Source: Thiocystis violascens DSM 198
Lineage (GTDB): Bacteria; Pseudomonadota; Gammaproteobacteria; Chromatiales; Chromatiaceae
Length of the DNA: 64,000 bases
Direction of reading: 5' to 3'
Assembly (NCBI RefSeq): GCF_000227745.2
Contig: NC_018012.1
Span: 4,506,501 to 4,570,500 of the forward strand
Shown: positions 42,565-60,741 of the stretch, one piece after another
How positions within the stretch are numbered: position 1 is the first letter of the stretch
How the letters are laid out: each line of letters begins with the position of its first letter
The notes under the pieces: model-generated
Told to the model about the DNA's origin: nothing
Databases searched by the model: none
What the model saw: only the letters and a program-made list of their open reading frames with translations
Made by a program: the position numbers and the translations under genes

Positions 42565-43149
42565 ATGAGCGATGCGGGTATCCGTCTGATCGTCGGTTTG
42601 GGAAACCCCGGGGCGCAATACGAGGCGACGCGCCACAACGTCGGGTTCTGGTTCGTCGATGCCATCGCCAATGCCAGTCGCGAATCCTTTCGTGTCGAGC
42701 CAAAATTTTTCGGCGAGCTTTGCCGCATCTCTCTCGGTGGGCGCGACCTGCGCCTGCTCAAGCCCGCGACCTATATGAATCGTAGCGGCCAGTCGATCGC
42801 CGCGGTGGCGCGCTATTTCGATCTTTCCCCCGAACAGATTCTCGTGGCGCACGATGAACTCGATCTGCCGGTTGGCGCAGTGCGTCTGAAGCAGGGCGGC
42901 GGGCATGCCGGCCATAATGGCCTGCGCGACACCATTGCCGTGCTGGGGACGCGCGATTTCTGGCGCCTGCGGATTGGCATCGCGCATCCGGGCGACCGCA
43001 CGCTCGTCACGGGTTATGTGTTGGGTCGACCCTCGCAGGATGATCGCGAGCGCATCCTGGCGGCGCTGGGCGAGGTCGATCAGGTGTTGGATGATTTGAT
43101 CCAGGCCAGATTTCAGCGAGCGATGAGCCGTCTGCATACGTCTGGTTAG
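42565..43149 (+). CDS. pth: Peptidyl-tRNA hydrolase
   Basis: Pth releases stalled peptides from tRNA. The 194-aa product has IVGLGNPGAQYEATRHNVGF (catalytic His), HDELDLPVGAVRLKQGGG (catalytic Asp) and GHNGLRD. I chose the ATG at 42565 since conserved sequence begins there; an ATG at 42538 would add nine unconserved residues. In Pseudomonas ychF follows; here an unrelated outer-membrane gene comes next on the other strand. Confidence 0.95.
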   Translation: MSDAGIRLIVGLGNPGAQYEATRHNVGFWFVDAIANASRESFRVEPKFFGELCRISLGGRDLRLLKPATYMNRSGQSIAAVARYFDLSPEQILVAHDELDLPVGAVRLKQGGGHAGHNGLRDTIAVLGTRDFWRLRIGIAHPGDRTLVTGYVLGRPSQDDRERILAALGEVDQVLDDLIQARFQRAMSRLHTSG

Positions 43150-43156
43150 ACTGCGT

Positions 43157-43193
43157 GCGCGGCCTACGTTTTTACAAACAACGCAGGCCGCGC
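43157..43193. terminator. Bidirectional terminator between pth and the fadL-like gene
   Basis: GCGCGGCCTACGTT pairs with AACGCAGGCCGCGC (one mismatch) around TTTACAAAC. The 14-bp stem sits in the 55-bp gap between two convergent genes, so it probably ends both transcripts. A TAAACCGCGC arm lies beside it on the fadL side. Confidence 0.75.
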
Positions 43194-43204
43194 CGGAGCG
43201 CGGT

Positions 43205-44536
43205 TTAGAATTTCAGACCGAAGCTGACCTCAAGCTCCCATTGATCCATCGCGATATTGATGGACTCCGGGCCGCCGGAGAAGGGTAGCGAGCAACCGCA
43301 ATCGAGATCCTTCTGCGGTGCATACATGGCCGCGACGCTGATCTCGCTGCGCTGATTCAGCGCCTTGGTGAGTCCCAGCGTGAAATGATGCTCGATCAGG
43401 GCGGGTGCGATCACGTTGAAGAGGACGCCTTCCGTGGGGATCGGCTGCTTGCCATAGCTGTAGCCGGCGCGAAGGGTCAAATCCGGTTGCATGTCCCATT
43501 GCGCACCGAATTTGTAGACGGTCATGTCGCGCCAGCCGAAGCCGACGCCTTTGCGACCGCCCAGGCAGTAGTCGGTTTGGCCTTGCATGCACAACTGAAG
43601 ACTGTTGGTCATGTTGTTGCTGAGCGCGTCGACATCGCCATACCAGATGTGCTGTACATCGGCCGCGAAGGTGAGCGTGGGTGTGGCTTTGAAAGCTAGG
43701 CCAATGTTGGCGAACGCGGGCGCGTCAAGATCGCCGCCCTCGGCGAAGAGGTCGGAGTAACGGTCAAACCGATCGAAATCCACCTGACTCTGATACGCGG
43801 CGCCCAGCGAAAGTTGGTCGTTGATCCGCCAGAGCGCGCCGAGTTGGAGACCCCATCCGAACACGCCATCGCTGCCCCGATTGGAGAGATTGTCCGGGTT
43901 GCCATCGGCCGCCAGCATGCCGAACGACGACAGTCCTTCGGCCTCGAACATCTGATAAGCCAGGATCAGGCCGGCGCCCACCGAAAAATTGCTGTTGAGC
44001 TTGCGCGAATAATTGAGGTTCAGGGCCAGTTGCGACAGATCCACGCCCGTGGTGCCGGCGGCGTAGGTGCCCATGTCGAAGGCGGTATCGCGACGATTGT
44101 AGCTAGTGTTCATGCCACCGTTGCCATAGAGGGCGACGCCGACCGCGCTAACGTCGTCGAGCGGGTGGTTGTAACCAAAATGCGGGATGAGAAAGAGATC
44201 GTTCTCGCTCTCGACGGTCCCGGTGAAGTCCGATCGGCTGCCGAACGGCATCGCTGGACCGGAGTTCATGAGATTGCTCGTTTCTTTTTGCGTGTATTCG
44301 CGGCTGGGCGCAAAGAGCGCGGCACCAAGATCCATGCGTTGTTCGAGCCAGACCATGCCTGCGACATTCGAGGTGGAAATCATGGCATCCTGTGGCAGGG
44401 CAGAGCCGGCTCCAGCCATACCTTTGCTTTTGGTGCCGTAACCATGCGACATGTAGCCGTTGGTCGCTTGTGCGGTCGGCGACAGGGCTAAAGCGAAGAT
44501 GACGCCAAGGGAAATCGCGGATTTGTTGCAACGCAT
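43205..44536 (-). CDS. FadL/OmpP1-family outer-membrane protein
   Basis: This 443-aa barrel belongs to the FadL/TodX family that imports long-chain fatty acids and other hydrophobic compounds. It has a signal peptide (ISLGVIFALALSPTAQA) and the N-terminal hatch (TNGYMSHGYGTKSKGMAGAG), with NVAGMVWLEQRMDLGAALFAP soon after. The C-terminus SFGLKF ends in phenylalanine as expected. The substrate is unknown. Its TAA stop is part of a TAAACCGCGC arm. A 265-bp gap upstream separates it from ugd. Confidence 0.9.
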   Translation of the reverse strand: MRCNKSAISLGVIFALALSPTAQATNGYMSHGYGTKSKGMAGAGSALPQDAMISTSNVAGMVWLEQRMDLGAALFAPSREYTQKETSNLMNSGPAMPFGSRSDFTGTVESENDLFLIPHFGYNHPLDDVSAVGVALYGNGGMNTSYNRRDTAFDMGTYAAGTTGVDLSQLALNLNYSRKLNSNFSVGAGLILAYQMFEAEGLSSFGMLAADGNPDNLSNRGSDGVFGWGLQLGALWRINDQLSLGAAYQSQVDFDRFDRYSDLFAEGGDLDAPAFANIGLAFKATPTLTFAADVQHIWYGDVDALSNNMTNSLQLCMQGQTDYCLGGRKGVGFGWRDMTVYKFGAQWDMQPDLTLRAGYSYGKQPIPTEGVLFNVIAPALIEHHFTLGLTKALNQRSEISVAAMYAPQKDLDCGCSLPFSGGPESINIAMDQWELEVSFGLKF

Positions 44537-44754
44537 GGGTACTGCCCCTCCTCAAGGGAATTTTTTGTCTGTCGCGATCGAGTGTAGTTGTGATTGTCGA
44601 CGTTGCGAATTTAACATCAAAGGTGACGTTAACGGGCTTTGTTGAGTTGATATTTGTCAATCGACGGACAAGTGGCCGCTTTATTGTGGCGCCTCTTGCG
44701 TTTCGCAAGATGTCGATAAAACACGAGGATTGACGCCCGGCGGTCGAGAGGTTT

Positions 44755-44785
44755 GTTCGGAACCAGAAAACTCTGGTTCCCGAAC
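44755..44785 (-). terminator. Hairpin downstream of ugd
   Basis: GGAACCAGA and TCTGGTTCC pair perfectly around AAAC, extended by GTTC/GAAC with one bulge. It lies 17 bp beyond the ugd stop. The U tract is weak. Confidence 0.5.
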
Positions 44786-44801
44786 TGGCGGCGAGCGGGA
44801 T

Positions 44802-46139
44802 TTAGTCAGGCACCAGCGGCGTGCGTCCGATCGAAACATAGGTCAGACCCGCGGCGGTCGCGAGTCGGCCATCGAGGATGTTGCGCCCATCGAATATGGC
44901 TGGCGATTTCAGGCGGTCCTTGATAAGGGCGAAATCGGGGCTGCGAAATTGCGACCATTCGGTCACGATGGCGAGCGCATCGGCGCCATCCAGTGCGGAC
45001 ACCGCGTCCGGGGCGAGCAGGAGATCGGCGCGCTCGCCATAGAGACGCCGGGTCTCTTCCATGGCGACCGGGTCGAATGCCTGGGCCCTGCCCCCCGCAG
45101 CCCAGAGCGACTCCATCAGTACCCGGCTGGATGCCTCCCGCATATCGTCCGTATTGGGTTTGAAGGCAAGCCCCCAGAGCGCGATCGAGCGGCCTTTCAG
45201 GTCGCCGCCGAAATAGTCGCTGATTTTTTTGAACAGCAGTTCCTTCTGGCGAAAATTCACCGCCTCGACCGCATGCAGCAGTTGGGGGTCGTAGCCCAGG
45301 CCGCGCGCGGTTTGTTCCAGGGCGCGCACATCCTTCGGAAAACAGGATCCGCCATAGCCGCATCCAGGATAGATAAACTGATAGCCGATCCGCGGGTCGG
45401 AACCAATGCCGGTGCGGACTTTTTCGATATCCGCGCCGACGGCCTCGGCGATGTTGGATAACTCGTTCATGAAGCTGATCTTGGTCGCTAGCATGGCGTT
45501 CGCGGCATATTTGGTGAATTCCGCCGAGCGGATATCCATGGTCATCAGGCGATCATGGTTGCGATTGAAGGGCGCGTAGAGCGCCCGCAACAACTCCGCG
45601 GTGCGGGGGTTGTCGGTGCCGACGATAATGCGGTCCGGGCGCATGAAATCCTCGATGGCCGCGCCTTCCTTCAGAAACTCCGGGTTGGAGACGACATCGA
45701 ATTCGACGGAGACTCCGCGGGCTGCCTGAACCTCCCGGACGGCCGCCGCGACTTTGTCGGCGGTCCCGACCGGCACCGTCGATTTGTCGACCAGGATGCG
45801 ATACGTACCCATGTGCTGACCGATCGCGCGAGCGACGGAGAGGACATACTGAAGATCGGCGGATCCGTCTTCGTCGGGTGGTGTGCCGACGGCGATAAAC
45901 TGAAACAGGCCATGTTTCACGCCAGCCTCGGCGTCGGTGGAAAAGTGCATCCGTCCGGCGTCGCGATTGTTTTTGATTAACTCCTCAAGGCCAGGCTCGT
46001 GGATCGGGACGCCCCCGCTATTGAGCAGATCGATTTTTTTAGGGTCGATATCGATGCACAAAACGTTGTTGCCGACCTCGGCGAGACAAGCCCCGGTAAC
46101 GAGGCCGACATAGCCGCTGCCAAAAATCGTGACGTCCAT
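44802..46139 (-). CDS. ugd: UDP-glucose 6-dehydrogenase
   Basis: Ugd oxidises UDP-glucose to UDP-glucuronate, used for capsule, exopolysaccharide and lipopolysaccharide. The 445-aa product has the NAD-binding IFGSGYVGLVTGACLAE, the catalytic-cysteine segment CGYGGSCFPKDVRAL and the C-terminal ALWGLAFKPNTDDMREA. The ATG at 46139 follows a GGAG site 10 nt upstream; an in-frame ATG at 46166 would add nine residues. No neighbouring polysaccharide genes are present. Confidence 0.95.
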   Translation of the reverse strand: MDVTIFGSGYVGLVTGACLAEVGNNVLCIDIDPKKIDLLNSGGVPIHEPGLEELIKNNRDAGRMHFSTDAEAGVKHGLFQFIAVGTPPDEDGSADLQYVLSVARAIGQHMGTYRILVDKSTVPVGTADKVAAAVREVQAARGVSVEFDVVSNPEFLKEGAAIEDFMRPDRIIVGTDNPRTAELLRALYAPFNRNHDRLMTMDIRSAEFTKYAANAMLATKISFMNELSNIAEAVGADIEKVRTGIGSDPRIGYQFIYPGCGYGGSCFPKDVRALEQTARGLGYDPQLLHAVEAVNFRQKELLFKKISDYFGGDLKGRSIALWGLAFKPNTDDMREASSRVLMESLWAAGGRAQAFDPVAMEETRRLYGERADLLLAPDAVSALDGADALAIVTEWSQFRSPDFALIKDRLKSPAIFDGRNILDGRLATAAGLTYVSIGRTPLVPD

Positions 46140-46268
46140 CTTGACGGTTCTCCCGAGCTGAGCCATTAAGGATATAGGTGGTGAACGGAAATGGTATCAG
46201 CTTGCTATGGCGCACGTGGGGTTTGGAGCGCGCGAGGCTTCCGAATTCAGTCACGCGCAATTTTCCAG

Positions 46269-46298
46269 TTGACGATGGGTTGGTCTTCTCTCTATACT
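46269..46298 (+). promoter_or_regulatory. Sigma-70 promoter for the tRNA-Tyr/tuf cluster
   Basis: TTGACG (46269-46274), an 18-nt spacer and TATACT (46293-46298) lie 13 nt before tRNA-Tyr. This is close to consensus and fits the strong expression expected for tRNA and tuf. Confidence 0.75.
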
Positions 46299-46311
46299 AA
46301 GCCGCTTATTT

Positions 46312-46396
46312 GGAGGGGTTCCCGAGCGGTCAAAGGGATCAGACTGTAAATCTGACGGCTCAGCCTTCGGAGGTTCGAATCCTCCCCCCTCCACCA
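46312..46396 (+). tRNA. tRNA-Tyr (GTA)
   Basis: A class II tRNA of 85 nt with the acceptor GGAGGGG/CCCCTCC, anticodon GTA (46346-46348), a long variable arm and encoded CCA. It is first of the tRNA-Tyr, -Gly, -Thr, tuf group. Confidence 0.97.
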
Positions 46397-46518
46397 ATCT
46401 ATATAGGATATAAGGGTCTTTAAAATTTGCGCGAGCGGATACGCGGGCTTCGTGCGTTGTGGCGTTCGTCCGTGAGGTCGGCGCGGAAAGCGAAGATCGA
46501 TTCCGATTGGCGCGCCTC

Positions 46519-46592
46519 GCGGGTGTAGTTCAACGGTAGAACCTCAGCCTTCCAAGCTGATGGTGTGGGTTCGATTCCCATCACCCGCTCCA
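46519..46592 (+). tRNA. tRNA-Gly (TCC)
   Basis: The acceptor GCGGGTG/CACCCGC, the anticodon loop CTTCCAA (TCC) and the T arm with GGTTCGATTCC are intact. It is 74 nt with encoded CCA. Confidence 0.96.
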
Positions 46593-46652
46593 AAATTTGA
46601 TGGTAAACGCCGTTGTTGCCCGTCAATTGCGTCGTTCGTTACTAAAGTATTT

Positions 46653-46728
46653 GCCCATGTAGCTCAGTTGGTAGAGCACACCCTTGGTAAGGGTGAGGTC
46701 ATCGGTTCGACTCCGATCATGGGCTCCA
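46653..46728 (+). tRNA. tRNA-Thr (GGT)
   Basis: The acceptor GCCCATG/CATGGGC, the anticodon loop TTGGTAA (GGT) and encoded CCA. It is 76 nt and lies 67 bp before tuf, the order found in E. coli. Confidence 0.96.
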
Positions 46729-46795
46729 AATTCCGAAAGCCGTTTGCGTGCCAAAAGGCGCGTCTTGTCGATTTGAACCATGCGGGGAGCCGTTC

Positions 46796-47986
<1,191 letters not shown>

Positions 47987-48050
47987 ATGAAGTGCTTAAA
48001 GCGTGCTGGCTCGTGATATTCTGAGTCTGCACGTCATCGTTTTTCGATTT

Positions 48051-48126
48051 AGGCCAGTAGCTCAATTGGCAGAGCGGCGGTCTCCAAAACCGCAGGTTGG
48101 GGGTTCGATTCCCTCCTGGCCTGCCA
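48051..48126 (+). tRNA. tRNA-Trp (CCA)
   Basis: The acceptor AGGCCAG/CTGGCCT, anticodon CCA in TCTCCAAAA, an intact T arm and encoded CCA. It is 76 nt and lies between tuf and secE as in E. coli. Confidence 0.97.
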
Positions 48127-48158
48127 TACAACCCATCGCTTAGGCGACAGGCGATTCC

Positions 48159-48536
48159 ATGAACTCACGCGCTGAGACCCGTGGCGCCAGCTTAGATACG
48201 ATCAAGCTGGCCGTCGCTGCATTTTTGCTGGCCGTCGGCATCTTTGCTTTCTACTATTTTTCCGGTTTGTCCTCGCTGCTCCGGGTCATCGGATTGCTGG
48301 TCGTTGGCGGAGTCGCGGCGGCTATTGCGCTTCAGACGGGGCCTGGGCGTTTTCTCTGGCAGTTTGTCGGCGACGCCCGGATGGAAGTCCGCAAAGTCGT
48401 TTGGCCTTCGCGACAGGAAACGCTGCAAACGACTCTAGTCGTGATCGCCATGGTCTTTGTCGTTGGCATCGTGCTCTGGCTGTTCGACATGGTGCTGATG
48501 GCGATTCTCCGCTTCCTGACTGGCCAGGTAGGTTGA
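48159..48536 (+). CDS. secE: Preprotein translocase subunit SecE
   Basis: SecE stabilises SecY in the Sec translocon. This 125-aa form has three transmembrane segments (about residues 17-35, 41-60 and 91-117) like the E. coli protein, with the conserved amphipathic segment EVRKVVWPSRQET between the second and third. It lies 2 nt before nusG. Confidence 0.96.
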   Translation: MNSRAETRGASLDTIKLAVAAFLLAVGIFAFYYFSGLSSLLRVIGLLVVGGVAAAIALQTGPGRFLWQFVGDARMEVRKVVWPSRQETLQTTLVVIAMVFVVGIVLWLFDMVLMAILRFLTGQVG

Positions 48537-48538
48537 CG

Positions 48539-49072
48539 ATGTCCAAACGTTGGTACGTCATCCACGCCTATTCCGGCTTTGAAGGGCAAGTTAAACGTTC
48601 GCTTGAAGCGGCCATCGCTAGGGCTGGGCTTGAGGATCTTTTTGGCATGATCCTAGTGCCAACGGAAGAAGTTGTCGAAATGCGCGGTGGCCAGCAGCGA
48701 AAGAGCGAGCGTAAGTTTTTCCCCGGTTACGTGCTGGTCAACATGGAAATGACCGACGAGACCTGGCACTTGGTCAAAAGTGTGCCCAAAGTCATGGGTT
48801 TCATTGGCGGAACCGGTGATCGGCCAGCGCCTGTGCCTGACTCCCAGGCTGAGGTCATTCTGCAGCGCCTCCAGGAAGGCGGAGAGAAGCCGCGTCCAAA
48901 GGTGCTGTATGAGCCGGGCGAAGTCGTGCGGGTCACGGATGGTCCGTTCACGGATTTCAATGGCGTGGTTGAAGATGTCGACTACGACAAAAGCCGGGTC
49001 AAGGTTTCTGTCCTGATCTTCGGTCGATCCACTCCAGTCGATCTCGAATTCGCCCAAGTCGAAAAAGGTTGA
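48539..49072 (+). CDS. nusG: Transcription termination/antitermination protein NusG
   Basis: NusG binds RNA polymerase and couples it to Rho or to the ribosome. The 177-aa product has the NGN domain (KRWYVIHAYSGFEGQVKRSL to about residue 115) and the C-terminal KOW motif (PGEVVRVTDGPFTDFNGVVE). The ATG at 48539 follows the secE stop by 2 nt, so the two are co-translated. Length is normal. Confidence 0.98.
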   Translation: MSKRWYVIHAYSGFEGQVKRSLEAAIARAGLEDLFGMILVPTEEVVEMRGGQQRKSERKFFPGYVLVNMEMTDETWHLVKSVPKVMGFIGGTGDRPAPVPDSQAEVILQRLQEGGEKPRPKVLYEPGEVVRVTDGPFTDFNGVVEDVDYDKSRVKVSVLIFGRSTPVDLEFAQVEKG

Positions 49073-49240
49073 CCGAAAAATTTCCCTTCATTGCGCAATG
49101 TGCGGTGAGTAACTTCGCGGTCAGCAAATCATTCGCCGACTCCTTCTCCGGATCGGTTTCCTTACGTCGTCCCCATGAGGGGACTTGCATGGGGAGCCAG
49201 GATTTCGATTCCTGGCGTTCGCACCCATTGGAGAGCAAAC
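49073..49240 (+). promoter_or_regulatory. Leader region upstream of rplK
   Basis: The 168-bp nusG-rplK gap holds a hairpin with the arms CCAGGA/TCCTGG (around 49197-49216), about 25 nt before the rplK start. In E. coli L1 represses the L11-L1 mRNA here by binding a leader structure; whether this hairpin is that site cannot be told from sequence alone. Confidence 0.35.
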
Positions 49241-49675
49241 ATGGCAAAGAAAATCAATGCCTATATCAAGTTGCAGGTGAAGGCGGGGGAGGCGACCCCG
49301 AGTCCGCCCGTCGGCCCCGCGCTTGGTCAGCACGGCGTCAATATCATGGAGTTCTGCAAGACGTTCAACGCGCGCACGCAGGACATGGAAAAGGGGATGC
49401 CGACTCCGGTCGTCATCACCGTCTATTCGGACCGCAGTTTTACCTTCATCACCAAGACGCCTCCGGCGTCTATTCTGCTGAAGAAAGCGCTTGGTCTTCC
49501 CAAGGGAAGCCCAAATCCGAATACCAATAAGATCGGCACGGTGACGCGCGAGCAACTGGAACAGATTGCAACCTTGAAGATGCCCGATCTGACGGCGGCC
49601 GATATGGACGCCGCGGTTCGGACCATCGCCGGAAGCGCCCGTGCCATGGGTCTCGATGTTGAGGGGGTGAACTGA
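49241..49675 (+). CDS. rplK: 50S ribosomal protein L11
   Basis: L11 forms the GTPase-associated centre with 23S rRNA. The 144-aa product has KLQVKAGEATPSPPVGPALG, GHGVNIMEFCK-like sequence (here QHGVNIMEFCKTFN) and TKTPPASILLKKALGL. A GGAGAG site precedes the ATG at 49241. The stop overlaps the rplA start by 1 nt (TGATG). Confidence 0.98.
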   Translation: MAKKINAYIKLQVKAGEATPSPPVGPALGQHGVNIMEFCKTFNARTQDMEKGMPTPVVITVYSDRSFTFITKTPPASILLKKALGLPKGSPNPNTNKIGTVTREQLEQIATLKMPDLTAADMDAAVRTIAGSARAMGLDVEGVN

Positions 49676-50367
49676 TGGCTCGTTTATCGAAGCGCGTGCG
49701 TGCGATTCATGAGCGCGTCGAGCGCAGCAAGCTCTACGCCGCGGAAGAGGCATTTACCCTCCTGAAAGAACTGTCCTCGGTCAAGTTCGCCGAAAGTATC
49801 GACGTGGCGGTCAATCTTGGCGTCGATCCGCGTAAATCGGATCAGGTCGTGCGTGGCTCCACGGTTCTGCCGCACGGTATCGGCAAAACCGTCCGGGTCG
49901 CGGTCTTCGCGCAGGGTGCGGCAGCCACCGCAGCGACCGAAGCTGGGGCGGATCGGGTTGGCTTCGATGACCTCGCCGAGGAAATCAAGGCCGGCCAGAT
50001 GGATTTCGATGTGGTCATTGCCTCGCCCGATGCGATGCGTTTGGTGGGCCAACTTGGCAAGATCCTGGGGCCGCGCGGACTGATGCCGAATCCGAAGGTC
50101 GGGACCGTGACGCCGGACGTGGCCGAGGCCGTGCGCAATGCCAAGGCGGGTCAGGTGCGCTACCGCACCGACAAGGCCGGCATCATCCACTGCCCGCTGG
50201 GTCGCATCGGGTTTGAACCTGTCAAGCTCCGGGAGAATCTGGAGGCGTTGCTGGTCAATCTCATGAAGGCAAAGCCCAGCAGCTCCAAAGGCGTTTACAT
50301 GCGCAAGGTCACCGTCTCCAGCACCATGGGGCCTGGTCTGACGGTCGATCATTCCAGTTTGATTTAA
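49675..50367 (+). CDS. rplA: 50S ribosomal protein L1
   Basis: L1 forms the stalk at the tRNA exit site and represses its own operon. The 230-aa product begins LSKRVRAIHERVERSKLY and contains VNLGVDPRKSDQVVRGSTVL, GPRGLMPNPKVGTVTPDV and the C-terminal SSTMGPGLTVD. It is translationally coupled to rplK. Confidence 0.98.
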   Translation: MARLSKRVRAIHERVERSKLYAAEEAFTLLKELSSVKFAESIDVAVNLGVDPRKSDQVVRGSTVLPHGIGKTVRVAVFAQGAAATAATEAGADRVGFDDLAEEIKAGQMDFDVVIASPDAMRLVGQLGKILGPRGLMPNPKVGTVTPDVAEAVRNAKAGQVRYRTDKAGIIHCPLGRIGFEPVKLRENLEALLVNLMKAKPSSSKGVYMRKVTVSSTMGPGLTVDHSSLI

Positions 50368-50370
50368 AGG

Positions 50371-50402
50371 GACGCGTCCGGCGCTTGCGCGCCGGACGCG
50401 TC
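50371..50402 (+). terminator. Perfect 14-bp hairpin after rplA
   Basis: GACGCGTCCGGCGC pairs perfectly with GCGCCGGACGCGTC around TTGC, 3 nt after the rplA stop, followed by GAGTTTCTTTG. It would be a strong terminator or attenuator between the L11-L1 and L10-L12-rpoBC sections. Confidence 0.75.
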
Positions 50403-50641
50403 GAGTTTCTTTGAGGTCTCGGCAATCGCTGGAGGCCGTCAAAGACCGCAGGTGCGCCAAGGGCTATCAGGGATTCGGCCGGTGGGGCTTAATGGTTTCG
50501 ACGCCTGCGCAGACGGTGCTCCCGAATTGGCGGTCTTTGCTGATGACGGCGCACGTTTTTGGCGTTTAGTGCGGCGCTGGATGCGCTGTCCTGAATGCCA
50601 CTCGGCCTCGGCCGGGCTACCAACCGTAAGGGGTGACGACA
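50403..50641 (+). promoter_or_regulatory. Probable L10 leader upstream of rplJ
   Basis: The 240-nt stretch before rplJ contains CCTGCGCAGACGGTGC, which resembles the conserved core of the L10 ribosomal leader bound by L10(L12)4 for autoregulation. Its position is the expected one. Folding was not computed. Confidence 0.55.
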
Positions 50642-51169
50642 GTGGCGCTGAATTTTGCGCAAAAAGAAGCAATCGTCGCCGAAGTCGCGCAAGTCGCGAA
50701 GAGTGCCTATTCGGCCATCGGAGCCGAATATCGGGGCTTGACCGTGGAACAACTGACCAAGCTGCGCGTGGAAGCACGCAAGGCTGGCGTTTATATTCGC
50801 GTCGTCAAGAATACCCTGGCCCAGCGCGCGCTGGAAGACACGGATTTTGCCTGCATGCGAGAGGGGCTCACGGGCCCGCTGATCCTCGCGTTTTCGCAGG
50901 CCGATCCGGGTTCGGCGGCGCGTGTCCTGGAGGCGTTTGCAAAGGATCATGACAAATTCAAGGTGCGACTCATCGCCCTTGGCGGCAAACTGCTCGATCC
51001 CTCGGAGATTGGCAATCTTGCCAAGATGCCGACCTACGATCAGGCGATCAGTCTGCTGATGTCCGTCATGAAGGCTCCCGTGCAAAAGCTCGCCGCGACC
51101 ATCAACGAGGTGCCGGGCAAACTGGTCCGCACCATCGCCGCGATTCGCGATGCCAAAGAGGCCGCCTAA
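50642..51169 (+). CDS. rplJ: 50S ribosomal protein L10
   Basis: L10 anchors the L7/L12 stalk. The 175-aa product starts MALNFAQKEAIVAEVAQVAK, matching E. coli MALNLQDKQ at the same point. I use the GTG at 50642 because AAGGGG is 8 nt upstream; the earlier GTG at 50633 overlaps the ribosome site. The 23S-binding N-terminal domain and C-terminal helix for L12 dimers are present. Confidence 0.97.
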   Translation: MALNFAQKEAIVAEVAQVAKSAYSAIGAEYRGLTVEQLTKLRVEARKAGVYIRVVKNTLAQRALEDTDFACMREGLTGPLILAFSQADPGSAARVLEAFAKDHDKFKVRLIALGGKLLDPSEIGNLAKMPTYDQAISLLMSVMKAPVQKLAATINEVPGKLVRTIAAIRDAKEAA

Positions 51170-51229
51170 GCCGCGTCCTCGCTCGACCCGCAACCCGATT
51201 AACCGTATTCAGATTTCCAGGAGAAACCC

Positions 51230-51607
51230 ATGGCCGTTTCGAAAGACGAGATTCTCGAAGCGATTGGCAACATGACCGTGCTTGAGGTCGTCGACCTCAT
51301 CAGCGCGATGGAAGAAAAGTTTGGCGTGACCGCCGCCGTCGCCGTCGCCGCCGCCGCGCCTGGTGCTGGCGGCCCGGCGGCTGAAGTCGAGGAACAGACC
51401 GAGTTCGATGTCATCCTCTCTTCGTTCGGCGCCAACAAGGTGGCCGTCATCAAGGTCGTGCGCGCACTGACCGGCTTGGGCCTGAAGGAAGCGAAGGACG
51501 CCGTCGAAGGCGCCCCCGCGACGCTCAAGGAAGCCGTCTCCAAGGCCGAGGCCGAAGACGCCAAGAAGCAGCTTGAAGAGGCTGGCGCCACTGTCGACAT
51601 CAAGTAA
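51230..51607 (+). CDS. rplL: 50S ribosomal protein L7/L12
   Basis: L12 forms the mobile stalk that recruits GTPase factors. The 125-aa product has the N-terminal dimerisation domain, an alanine-rich hinge (VAVAAAAPGAGGPAAE) and the C-terminal domain with KVAVIKVVRALTGLGLKEAK. AGGAGA precedes the ATG. It is in the usual L10-L12-rpoB order. Confidence 0.98.
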   Translation: MAVSKDEILEAIGNMTVLEVVDLISAMEEKFGVTAAVAVAAAAPGAGGPAAEVEEQTEFDVILSSFGANKVAVIKVVRALTGLGLKEAKDAVEGAPATLKEAVSKAEAEDAKKQLEEAGATVDIK

Positions 51608-51646
51608 CGGCGCAATTGCGTCGTCACTTTTCCGGCAAAGCGATGA

Positions 51647-51675
51647 GGCTGGCGGCGACGAACCGCCGGCCTTTT
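51647..51675 (+). terminator. Attenuator hairpin between rplL and rpoB
   Basis: GGCTGGCGG pairs with CCGCCGGCC (one G-U pair), followed by TTTT. E. coli has a partial terminator in the same gap that lowers rpoBC expression relative to ribosomal proteins. Confidence 0.7.
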
Positions 51676-51839
51676 CCCGTTGGGTCCAGCCGACCCGGCG
51701 GCTTTTCATTGCTCGGTTCCGATACCGGGCTAGGCGGTGACCACGCCATTGTTTCGATGCTCGTTCCTTGCCGTCAACAATCCGCAGCAATGTCCACGCC
51801 CCGTCAGGGACCCAAGCAAGCACCTCGAGGGAAGGCATA

Positions 51840-56012
<4,173 letters not shown>

Positions 56013-56130
56013 CGAAGAGGTTGCATCGGTCGCGGTCAAGGATGGGTTCGCTACGCCCTTCGGTTTTGGCCGGGGCCGGTTCCACCCATCCCGCGCCGCC
56101 GCCAGTTATTCCAGGTAGGAGATTAAGGTC

Positions 56131-60663
<4,533 letters not shown>

Positions 60664-60700
60664 ACCAAGCTCGTGCCTGTTAGTCAACGGATTGAAAGCG

Positions 60701-60729
60701 TTGACAGGCTCTAGCTTGCTCCCTATACT
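60701..60729 (+). promoter_or_regulatory. Near-consensus sigma-70 promoter upstream of rpsL
   Basis: TTGACA (60701-60706), a 17-nt spacer and TATACT (60724-60729) form a near-perfect sigma-70 promoter for the rpsL-rpsG-fusA genes. The start site would fall at about 60735-60737. Confidence 0.85.
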
Positions 60730-60741
60730 GCTCTGTCTTAG

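Noticed and set aside
49190..49230. tRNA or tRNA fragment upstream of rplK
   Set aside because: A T-arm-like hairpin is present, but there is no acceptor stem, D arm or anticodon arm.
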